From Methanobacteriota archaeon (GTDB taxonomy: Archaea > Halobacteriota > Methanosarcinia > Methanosarcinales > Methanoperedenaceae): DNA of 5,453 nt. The notes below the pieces were generated by a model. The model made no database searches, had not been told where the DNA came from, and was given only the letters and a program-made list of their open reading frames with translations. The stretch is taken from contig JAHIHJ010000318.1 of the NCBI GenBank assembly GCA_018899795.1, positions 1 through 5,453 of the forward strand, given 5' to 3'. The position numbers and the translations under genes are program-made. Every line of letters begins with the position of its first letter. Position 1 is the first letter of the stretch. Positions 1 to 5,453 of this stretch are shown one piece after another.

Positions 1-1640
1 GATTCCATAGTGGTCCTGCTGCCGATACGTTTGAATAGATGCAGTCCCACACTGTCCTTGAAAAGCACCAGGGCAAGTACCGGGTTTTTGGAAAACCATT
101 TCAGGAATGAAATTACGTCCAGACAGATATCCACAGTCCACCGGGATCCCCTGGCCAGCGGTTCATTGATGAACCACAGGAACCCACGCCCTGACTTCCT
201 GTAAATGCTATCTACATCAAGAGTTATTCCCTTATGCGGCTCGAATGCGCGGATAAAGGCAAAGAAAGCGATGCCAGTCACCATGAAAAGCACAAGGGTC
301 TCTGCCACCCTCTCAAGCTCGAAAGGATGATACTCTGCTTCATAAGGAAGCAAGCCCAGCATCAGAGCAGGGAATATCCCAAGAACCACACACAGCGTTG
401 CGGTCGCTCCCATCGAGAGCTTCATGGCAAGAGGCGCATCCTCTGCCTTGATGTTTTTGTTTTCTTTGAAGAACCCATAGTAGCCCAGTTTGAGGAATGA
501 AAGGAACGTGCCTATGGAAGCGAGTTCAAGTAAAGTGAACAGCATCGTGTTGTCATGTACAGCTTCAAGCACCATACCCTTGCTCACAAACCCGTTGAAT
601 CCCGGGAAACCTGAAATGGAAAGCGCTGCGATCACGAAAGCGATCGTTGTCAATGGCATCTTTTTCGCTAGCCCACCCATCTTATGGATATCCCTTATGC
701 CAGTCCTGTATATCACAGCGCCGATGGTCATGAAAAGAAGCGCCTTGTAGAGGATGTGGTTGAACACATGGGCAATGCCGCCATTGACAGCCAGGGCTGT
801 CCCAACGCCCACGCCTGCGACCATGTATCCCACCTGGCTCACAATATGGTAGGATAAAAGCTTCCTTGCATCGGTCTGCATCAACGCCATCGTGACCCCG
901 TAAATAGCCATCAAACCGCCCATTATTGCCACGCTTTCCGCGCCTTCGAACGTCCTTGCCAGCACATATATCGCGGTCTTTGTCGTATATACTGAAAGGA
1001 ATACCGCACCCGCATAAGTAGCCCTTGGGTACGAGTCTGGCAGCCAGGTATGAAGCGGGATGAACGCTGCGTTGACCCCTATTCCAATGAACAACAGAAG
1101 GAATGCAAGTTCGTCCGTAACCGGTCCTACAGCCAGAGAGCCAGTGGCGACATAATTTATGATCACGCCTCCGATCAGCATGCCGCCGCCGAACACATGC
1201 ATCAGTATATACCTGTAGGCTGCATCCAGCGATTCCTTTTCCTTCTGGAACCATATCAGCAATGTGGAGGAGATAGCCATTATCTCCCAGAATATTACAA
1301 GGGTAAAGAAATCTCCCGCAAAAACAACACACAGCGAACTTCCTATATACAGGAAAGAAGCAAAATGCTCACCTGTGTTCTTTACATATACTGAATACAG
1401 GATATTCAGGAACCCGATTATCACGAATATGTATCCCACGAAAAGACTGAGCTTGTCAGCCTTGAGAAGCGATATCTGCATGCCCAGAAAATCATAGACA
1501 TAACTCTCCTGGGGCGACAGTAAAGCAAGATGAACAAGCGCAAGAGCAGGAACAAAGATCAGATAAGCTGTCCGTATCTTTCCCTTGAAAAGAGGTAAAA
1601 GCAGCGCTCCTATAAGGAAAATAAAACCTGGTGGGATCAT
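1..1640 (-). CDS. third antiporter-like subunit (D3), long MnhD/NuoL-like, 3' end beyond window
   Basis: Translation from the ATG at 1640 stays open for 546 codons to the window edge, so the C-terminus is missing. It is a proton-antiporter-fold protein of the long form annotated as Na+/H+ antiporter subunit D. Motifs: AGDFFTLVIFWEIMAISSTL with TM5 Glu119; GVNAAFIPLHTWLPDSYPRA (188-207) with His197; Lys221 in TM8 (YTTKTAIYVLAR); Lys260 in the TDARKLLSYHIVSQVGYM loop; His291/His295/Lys299 (AHVFNHILYKALLFM); and Lys354 in FVSKGM. The TM7 lysine of D1 and D2 is replaced here by Asn190. After the core come helices at about 366-385, 409-429 and 446-463, a polar stretch with LDVDSIYRKSGRGF, and a further hydrophobic segment near 503-528. 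The start shares ATGA with the small gene and has AGGGAGG seven bases upstream. Arginine codons are mostly AGG (10 of 15, no AGA), unlike D1. I take it as the third antiporter unit of the same complex. Confidence 0.9.
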   Translation of the reverse strand, partial: MIPPGFIFLIGALLLPLFKGKIRTAYLIFVPALALVHLALLSPQESYVYDFLGMQISLLKADKLSLFVGYIFVIIGFLNILYSVYVKNTGEHFASFLYIGSSLCVVFAGDFFTLVIFWEIMAISSTLLIWFQKEKESLDAAYRYILMHVFGGGMLIGGVIINYVATGSLAVGPVTDELAFLLLFIGIGVNAAFIPLHTWLPDSYPRATYAGAVFLSVYTTKTAIYVLARTFEGAESVAIMGGLMAIYGVTMALMQTDARKLLSYHIVSQVGYMVAGVGVGTALAVNGGIAHVFNHILYKALLFMTIGAVIYRTGIRDIHKMGGLAKKMPLTTIAFVIAALSISGFPGFNGFVSKGMVLEAVHDNTMLFTLLELASIGTFLSFLKLGYYGFFKENKNIKAEDAPLAMKLSMGATATLCVVLGIFPALMLGLLPYEAEYHPFELERVAETLVLFMVTGIAFFAFIRAFEPHKGITLDVDSIYRKSGRGFLWFINEPLARGSRWTVDICLDVISFLKWFSKNPVLALVLFKDSVGLHLFKRIGSRTTME

Positions 1641-1846
1641 TCTTTGTCCTCCCTGCGTATCAAAACCGGAAGTACCTTAATCGCGACTATGTAGTAGGCG
1701 CTTCCAATAATGCCAAAAACCAGCATCTTTGCCATGAGCTTGATATTATCTGTATGCTCTATCACCGGGATAATGAAAGATATTGCAGCAACCGCTGCAA
1801 ATATTGCAATAATTTTATGCTTCCAGTCCAAATTCTGCCAGTTCAT
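1637..1846 (-). CDS. small two-helix membrane protein of unknown family
   Basis: A 69-residue protein that I do not recognise by family. It has a polar N-terminus rich in Trp and Asn (MNWQNLDWKHK), a hydrophobic helix at about 12-29, a short polar loop (EHTDNIK), a second helix at about 38-62 containing GIIGSAYYIVAIKVLP, and a charged tail (RREDKE). It is probably real. It is locked between two antiporter-like genes by ATGA overlaps at both ends (with D2 upstream and D3 downstream), it has AAGGA nine bases before its ATG, and its composition is that of a clean two-span membrane protein. From context I infer an accessory or assembly subunit of the Mrp-like complex, sitting near D2 or D3. It is too short to be an MnhE or MbhI-type subunit; MnhF and MnhG are closer in size but have three helices and different motifs. 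Function unknown. Confidence 0.8.
   Translation of the reverse strand: MNWQNLDWKHKIIAIFAAVAAISFIIPVIEHTDNIKLMAKMLVFGIIGSAYYIVAIKVLPVLIRREDKE
1648..1654 (-). promoter_or_regulatory. Shine-Dalgarno for D3
   Basis: AGGGAGG within the last codons of the small gene lies seven bases before the ATG at 1640. It is the longest purine-rich leader in the window and supports this start for D3. Confidence 0.7.
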
Positions 1847-3312
1847 GTCATCACGTCCTTGACCGCATTAAGCACTATTTCGAACATTGGGTGCGGGTAT
1901 AATCCAAGATACAGGGAAATCAGGGCTGTGATCACGAGAGGAATTACCATTATCATGGGAGCTTCCTTGAATTTTTCGTCGCTGTTGGGCTCCTTAAAGA
2001 ACGCAGTATATACAACAGGAAGGAAGTATGCGGCGTTCAGGATACCGCTTACGATCATGACGAAAACGAAGAAAAGCTGGTCTGCTTCCACCGCGCCCGT
2101 TGAGATGAACCATTTGCTCAGGAAACCCGCCGAAGGCGGGAAAGCCATCATGCCCAGGGCGCCTATAAAGAATGCGCCCATGGTATAGGGCATTCTTTTT
2201 CCGATGCCGTTCATTTCGCTTATCTTCTCTTTTCCTGAAGCCACGATGATCGCTCCCGCACAGAAAAAGAGAGTTATCTTCATGAAGGCATGGTTGAGTA
2301 TGTGGAATATTCCACCGGTTATACCTGCGGGTGTGAGCATCACTATACCGAGTACAACATAGGAAAGCTGGCTTATGGTCGAGTACGCCAGTCTCTTCTT
2401 AAGGTTATCCTGGGTGAGCGCAAAGAGAGAAGCCACTATTATTGTAAATGACACAAAGTACGCCATCATGAGAGCAAGACCTGTTTCCTTCATCACATCA
2501 ATCCCAAAGACATAGAGGATGATCCTTGTTGCTGTGAAAACTCCAGCTTTCACCACGGCGACCGCATGCAGGAGGGCGCTCACCGGCGTAGGAGCGATCA
2601 TTGCCGTGGGCAGCCATGAGTGCAGGGGTATGAAGGCTGCCTTTGCGCATCCTATCATGAAAGTCACGAACAGAACCTTCAGCATGATATCAGGGATGCC
2701 CTTGTTTGCAAGTATGCCTCCGAAAGCGAAGTCGGTCGTACCGGTGTAATAATAAACTGCCACGATGGAAAAGAACAGGAAAACTCCTCCAGTTAGAAGA
2801 TACAACAGGTACTTCCTGCCGGCATTCATCGCCTCCTTTGTTTCGATATGTACAACAAGAGGATAAGTTGAGACAGTGAGTATCTCATAGAATATGAAGA
2901 GAGTGAAAAGGTTGGCGGAAAAAGCTATGCCTATCGCAGAGGATAGCGCTATGGCGAAGCAGAAGAAGAAACGTGTCTGAGCATGCTCTTTCAATGACCT
3001 CATATAGCCTATTGAGTAAAGGGTGGTGAATATCCAGAGGAAAGAGGCAATAAGTCCGAAGAGCATACCCAGGGAATCTACTCTGAACATTATGGGCAGA
3101 TTGGGGAGCATCTCTATAACTGTAAATTGCATCACACTACCTGCCAGTATATCAGATAACATGGAAAGGACAGTAAGGAATAATACGACTCCTGCACCTA
3201 CTGACCACCCATCCCTGATATTGGGATGTTTGGAATAGATGATGATCAGGACCGCGCAAATCAAAGGTACCATGACCGCAAGCAATGGTTTTATTGTAAG
3301 TATTGTCTCCAT
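1843..3312 (-). CDS. second antiporter-like subunit (D2), MnhD/MrpA-core/NuoL-like
   Basis: A second full-length proton-antiporter-fold membrane protein, 489 residues with about 14 helices. It would normally be annotated as MnhD or as a NuoM/NuoL-like subunit. Key residues: Glu143 in TM5 (FIFYEILTVSTYPL), Lys224 in TM7 (GCAKAAFIPLHSWLP), His231, His249 and Lys255 in TM8 (ALLHAVAVVKAGVF), Lys305/Lys306 in the DNLKKRLAYSTISQLSY loop, His337/His341/Lys345, and Lys400 in TM12 (PPSAGFLSKWF). The segment LPTAMIAPTPVSALLHA (234-250) is closer to MrpA/NuoL, which have AMxAPTPVSAxLH, than to MrpD, which has DAYxxAPSAVSALL as in D1. I therefore infer that D2 may fill the MrpA-core position without the C-terminal helices that MrpA carries. 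It starts 11 bases after D1, with AGGAG overlapping the D1 stop, and ends in an ATGA overlap with the small gene. Family certain; role within the complex inferred. Confidence 0.92.
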   Translation of the reverse strand: METILTIKPLLAVMVPLICAVLIIIYSKHPNIRDGWSVGAGVVLFLTVLSMLSDILAGSVMQFTVIEMLPNLPIMFRVDSLGMLFGLIASFLWIFTTLYSIGYMRSLKEHAQTRFFFCFAIALSSAIGIAFSANLFTLFIFYEILTVSTYPLVVHIETKEAMNAGRKYLLYLLTGGVFLFFSIVAVYYYTGTTDFAFGGILANKGIPDIMLKVLFVTFMIGCAKAAFIPLHSWLPTAMIAPTPVSALLHAVAVVKAGVFTATRIILYVFGIDVMKETGLALMMAYFVSFTIIVASLFALTQDNLKKRLAYSTISQLSYVVLGIVMLTPAGITGGIFHILNHAFMKITLFFCAGAIIVASGKEKISEMNGIGKRMPYTMGAFFIGALGMMAFPPSAGFLSKWFISTGAVEADQLFFVFVMIVSGILNAAYFLPVVYTAFFKEPNSDEKFKEAPMIMVIPLVITALISLYLGLYPHPMFEIVLNAVKDVMT

Positions 3313-3320
3313 GTTAATGT

Positions 3321-3325
3321 CTCCT
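3321..3325 (-). promoter_or_regulatory. Shine-Dalgarno for D2, overlapping the D1 stop codon
   Basis: AGGAG shares its first two bases with the TAG stop of D1 (TAGGAGAC) and sits eight bases before the ATG at 3312. A ribosome ending D1 would stop on this site, so termination and reinitiation are probably coupled. Confidence 0.7.
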
Positions 3326-4805
3326 AGCCGGGTAATAATATCTGTACCATGGGTGCCATAATTTCTCTAATGGGATACACTGCCAGCACCCCTAACAGGA
3401 ACGTCAATGCCGCCAGTATCAATATGGGAAGAAGCATACTCATAGGCGCTTCATCTACTTTGCCGCCATCGGTATGATGGAAATACATATTTTCAATTAC
3501 TCTCCAGAAATATACAATATTCAACAAGCTGCTCAGCATTATCACCCCAACGATAATCCACATACCAGCCTCTATTGCACCCTGGGCAAGATACCACTTG
3601 CTGACGAATCCAACCGTGGGTGGGATCCCGATCATTGATAATGCCACCAGCACAAAAGCAGCAGACGTGTAAGGCATCTTCTTGCCGATACCTTTAAGAT
3701 CATTTATATTGCTGAGCCCGGTCTTGTATATTATGGCACCTGCTACCATGAACAAAGCACCTTTCATTATGCCGTGGTTCATGATATGGATGATACCCCC
3801 TGTCATTCCCATCGGGTTTAGCAGACTGACACCAAGAATTATATATCCTATCTGGCTCACGCTGGAATAAGCCAGCATTCTTTTAAGATCGGTCTGGGCA
3901 ATTGCCAGTACTGATCCCATAATAATGGCAATGGATGCCAGCCATATCAAAATAGTATTGGCATGAACAGTCGAAATAATGAAATCCGGTCTGAAGATCG
4001 TGATCATAAATCGGATCATCACATAAGCTGCCACTTTTGTAAAAGTAGATGCCAGCAATGCACTTACTGCCGAAGGTGCCTGGGAATAAGCATCTGGCAT
4101 CCAGGTATGCAGCGGGAATAATCCTACCTTGATACTGAATCCTACCAGGAAAAAGGCAAAGGCAGCCAATACCACTCTAGGTCTCTCATCAAATGCAGCA
4201 GGCAGAAGATGTGCCATATCACCCATATTCAGCGTCCCTGTCACCATGTAAAGATAGCCTATCCCAAGCAGAATAAATGATGCAGACACTGTCCCTATGA
4301 TCAGGTAATTCAGACTTGCCATTAATGCGTTTCTACTATTACCCACAGCTATGAGGGCATATGCAGCCAGGGAGGATATCTCAAGAAACACATATACATT
4401 GAAAATATCGCCTGTGACTATCAAACCTTGAAGCCCTGTTGTGAGCAATAAAAACAAAGTAAAGAAGGGAACTGTTTTTCCGGGAAGTTCTTTTTCAATA
4501 CTTTTTCTTGCATATATGGATACAATAAATATTATGAAAATTACCACTATGCTGACGAAAGCGTTCAGGTGATCGATCCTGTATTCAATGCCCCACGGGG
4601 GTACCCAGCCACCCATAGTATAACTGATGGGACCTGAGTCCATCACCGTTCTAAGGTTGAATATGGAAATCACAAAAGCAATAAATGCTATCAGAGATAC
4701 GAAATATGGAATGAATTTCTTATTAAAGAATCCGATAATGGGCACAGTAAAAGCTGCAACCAGCGGCAGTACCACTATAAGGGCAGGAAAATCATCGTAA
4801 ATCAT
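3324..4805 (-). CDS. mnhD: Mrp/Mnh antiporter subunit D (D1), proton-antiporter fold
   Basis: MnhD/MrpD is the main antiporter-like subunit, homologous to NuoM/NuoN of complex I and MbhH of membrane-bound hydrogenase, and moves protons or Na+ across the membrane. The 493 residues, with about 14 hydrophobic helices, match the family length. The expected polar axis is present: Glu142 in TM5 (FLEISSLAAYAL), Lys226 in TM7 (IKVGLFPLHTWMPDAY, with His233), Lys257 in TM8 (STFTKVAAYV), Lys308 in the TDLKRMLAYSSVSQIGY loop, His340/His344/Lys348 (IIHIMNHGIMKGALF), and Lys403 in TM12 (GFVSKWYLAQGAIEAG). The start is the ATG sharing ATGA with the mnhC stop, with GGAG eight bases upstream. D2 follows after 11 bases. 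Codon use differs from the downstream genes: 9 of 11 arginines are AGA, and the DNA is AT-rich. All key residues are intact, so it should be functional. The exact transported ion cannot be told from sequence. Confidence 0.95.
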   Translation of the reverse strand: MIYDDFPALIVVLPLVAAFTVPIIGFFNKKFIPYFVSLIAFIAFVISIFNLRTVMDSGPISYTMGGWVPPWGIEYRIDHLNAFVSIVVIFIIFIVSIYARKSIEKELPGKTVPFFTLFLLLTTGLQGLIVTGDIFNVYVFLEISSLAAYALIAVGNSRNALMASLNYLIIGTVSASFILLGIGYLYMVTGTLNMGDMAHLLPAAFDERPRVVLAAFAFFLVGFSIKVGLFPLHTWMPDAYSQAPSAVSALLASTFTKVAAYVMIRFMITIFRPDFIISTVHANTILIWLASIAIIMGSVLAIAQTDLKRMLAYSSVSQIGYIILGVSLLNPMGMTGGIIHIMNHGIMKGALFMVAGAIIYKTGLSNINDLKGIGKKMPYTSAAFVLVALSMIGIPPTVGFVSKWYLAQGAIEAGMWIIVGVIMLSSLLNIVYFWRVIENMYFHHTDGGKVDEAPMSMLLPILILAALTFLLGVLAVYPIREIMAPMVQILLPG

Positions 4806-5173
4806 GACTGTTGCTCCAGTATCTTATCTTCTTCGATCGTCCCGAATTCCCTGTATATCTTTATTATTAAAGCCAGTGCCACAGCTGTAGTACTGACACT
4901 TACCACGATCCCGGTAAGTATCAGCACATGGGGAATGGGATTAACATAAACAAGATTCTCCCCATGCATGTAAATCGGTTCAGTTATTATTTTTCCCGGG
5001 ATTTCTCTTATATCCCCTATTGATATGTAGAAAAGAAATATTGCAGTGGCAAAAATGTTCAAACCAATTACTTTTTTAACAAGGTTCTTTTTGGCAATCA
5101 TGGCATAGAATCCGATCATCATCAAAACCACATATATCCAATAATTATATTTTGCAAGTATCTCTTCAATCAT
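4802..5173 (-). CDS. mnhC: Mrp/Mnh antiporter subunit C (NuoK-like)
   Basis: MnhC/MrpC is the homologue of complex I subunit NuoK, a three-helix membrane protein that packs against the antiporter-like MnhD subunit. The 123-residue product fits the family length. Helices are visible at about 11-28, 34-52 and 79-104. The family signature is the segment NPIPHVLILTGIVVS (78-92), equivalent to DPLPQALILTAIVIS in bacterial MrpC, followed by a basic stretch (KIYREFGT) and an acidic tail. The frame extends upstream to 5200, but I chose the ATG at 5173 because a strong GGAGGT lies seven bases before it, it gives the usual MrpC N-terminus, and the longer form would overlap mnhB much more. The stop overlaps the mnhD start by 4 bases (ATGA). 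An oddity is histidine at position 82, where bacterial MrpC usually has glutamine; related sequences also show His there, so I do not read it as a defect. Confidence 0.93.
   Translation of the reverse strand: MIEEILAKYNYWIYVVLMMIGFYAMIAKKNLVKKVIGLNIFATAIFLFYISIGDIREIPGKIITEPIYMHGENLVYVNPIPHVLILTGIVVSVSTTAVALALIIKIYREFGTIEEDKILEQQS
4814..4817 (-). promoter_or_regulatory. Shine-Dalgarno for mnhD (D1)
   Basis: GGAG within the 3' end of mnhC lies eight bases before the ATG at 4805, which overlaps the mnhC stop as ATGA. This supports the chosen start and translational coupling of mnhC and mnhD. Confidence 0.6.
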
Positions 5174-5453
5174 CACTGGTACCTCCAGGATAGAATTCAA
5201 AGAATATAGTCACCATTACTGCCATCACTGTAATGGCTATTCCCACTTCCACCACACCATCGATCATGAAGGCTCGTGTATGGGCAGGATCAAGAAATGG
5301 TAAAGGCACGGCGCCATAATCAAGGAAATTGCCCCTGAATATCAAAGCCAGGATACCAGCCCCACAAAAAAAATAGAGACCGGTACTGCGCATGATCATA
5401 TTCACTTTCTCAGATAGCCTCTTTTTTCCTTCTGTGATCCCGAAAGCCATCAC
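5166..5453 (-). CDS. mnhB: Mrp/Mnh antiporter subunit B, C-terminal part (5' end cut by window edge)
   Basis: This is the last 95 residues of an MnhB/MrpB-type membrane subunit of a multisubunit Na+/H+ antiporter (or Mbh-like complex). The frame is open to the window edge; its first codon there is GTG, but this is probably an internal valine, because family members are about 130-150 residues and the N-terminal helices with the usual PGGGF-type loop are missing. Visible are a short basic loop (AFGITEGKKRL), a hydrophobic helix at window residues 24-39, a loop with GNFLDYG and the proline-rich PLPFLDP, then a long final helix at about 63-87 (IDGVVEVGIAITV), followed by a short polar tail ending in DD. 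The pattern AFG...GNFL...vEVGiaitV matches the second half of MnhB as I know the family. Its stop overlaps the start of mnhC by 8 bases, so the two are probably translationally coupled. Family assignment is fairly sure; the true start lies outside. Confidence 0.85.
   Translation of the reverse strand: MMAFGITEGKKRLSEKVNMIMRSTGLYFFCGAGILALIFRGNFLDYGAVPLPFLDPAHTRAFMIDGVVEVGIAITVMAVMVTIFFEFYPGGTSDD
5181..5186 (-). promoter_or_regulatory. Shine-Dalgarno for mnhC, decides its start
   Basis: GGAGGT on the minus strand lies seven bases before the ATG at 5173 and within the last codons of mnhB (Gly-Gly-Thr). It fixes the mnhC start at 5173 rather than at the upstream in-frame codon at 5200. The GTG directly before the ATG would have a spacing of only four bases. 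Confidence 0.8.

Noticed and set aside
682..1332. Minus-strand open frame of 216 codons in another frame inside D3
   Set aside because: Its product is rich in Cys, Arg, His and Gly with no membrane or domain pattern, while the overlapping D3 frame is a continuous antiporter protein with all family motifs.
1..1640. Possible frameshifted or broken gene, because several short plus-strand and off-frame open frames occur here
   Set aside because: Codon-by-codon translation of the minus strand from 1640 shows one uninterrupted frame to the window edge with motifs in correct order.
1631..2188. Plus-strand open frame of 185 codons opposite D2 and the small gene
   Set aside because: Antisense shadow: no ribosome site, no recognisable motif, and it lies opposite two well-supported minus-strand genes.
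3313..3323. Gap between D1 and D2 as a possible promoter or terminator site
   Set aside because: Only 11 bases long and part of the Shine-Dalgarno region; too short for a promoter or hairpin.
4922..4945. MnhC NPIPHVL motif differing from the common DPLPQAL
   Set aside because: Conservative variation that I recall in other MrpC/MbhG-like proteins; not evidence of altered function.
5174..5200. Upstream extension of mnhC to an in-frame start at 5200
   Set aside because: The internal ATG at 5173 has an ideal GGAGGT leader and gives the normal MrpC length; the extension would only duplicate coding sequence of mnhB.

Overview
The window is almost entirely coding, and every gene lies on the minus strand, so transcription runs from base 5453 towards base 1. 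It holds part of a multisubunit Mrp/Mnh-type cation:proton antiporter operon, the membrane module that is also built into respiratory complex I and into membrane-bound hydrogenases (Mbh) and related complexes (Mbx/Mbs). In transcription order it contains: the 3' part of mnhB (5453-5166, cut by the window edge); mnhC (5173-4802); a canonical mnhD (4805-3324, here D1); a second full-length antiporter-like subunit (3312-1843, D2); a 69-residue two-helix membrane protein of unknown family (1846-1637); and a third, longer antiporter-like subunit (1640 to beyond base 1, D3). D3 is open to the window edge with 546 complete codons and no stop.

The genes are packed like one polycistron. Neighbours overlap by 4 or 8 bases, except for an 11-base gap between D1 and D2, and each start has a Shine-Dalgarno-like sequence inside or next to the previous gene. 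I see no promoter, terminator, RNA gene, mobile element, CRISPR or repeat, and no non-coding stretch longer than 11 bases. The operon's start (probably mnhE/F/G, a DUF4040/MnhA C-terminal-like gene and the rest of mnhB) and its end lie outside the window.

How the parts should work together, from family knowledge: MnhB and MnhC are small subunits that pack beside the antiporter-like subunits. D1, D2 and D3 each carry the proton-antiporter fold, with a TM5 glutamate, a TM8 lysine, histidine/lysine residues along the membrane axis and a TM12 lysine. Canonical Mrp complexes have two such subunits (the N-terminal part of MrpA, and MrpD); this operon has three, as in the complex-I arrangement. D2 has MrpA/NuoL-like sequence around TM7-TM8 and may replace the core of MrpA. 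D3 has asparagine where D1 and D2 have the TM7 lysine. No redox or hydrogenase subunit is visible, so whether this is a stand-alone antiporter or the membrane arm of a larger complex cannot be decided here.

Organism: the heavy use of ATA, AGA and AGG codons, the Shine-Dalgarno leaders and the Mrp/Mbh-like gene set fit an anaerobic archaeon (for example a methanogen-related or Archaeoglobus-like euryarchaeon), but an anaerobic bacterium is not excluded. Base composition and arginine codons change along the operon: D1 is AT-rich and uses AGA, D3 is GC-richer and uses AGG, and D2 lies between.
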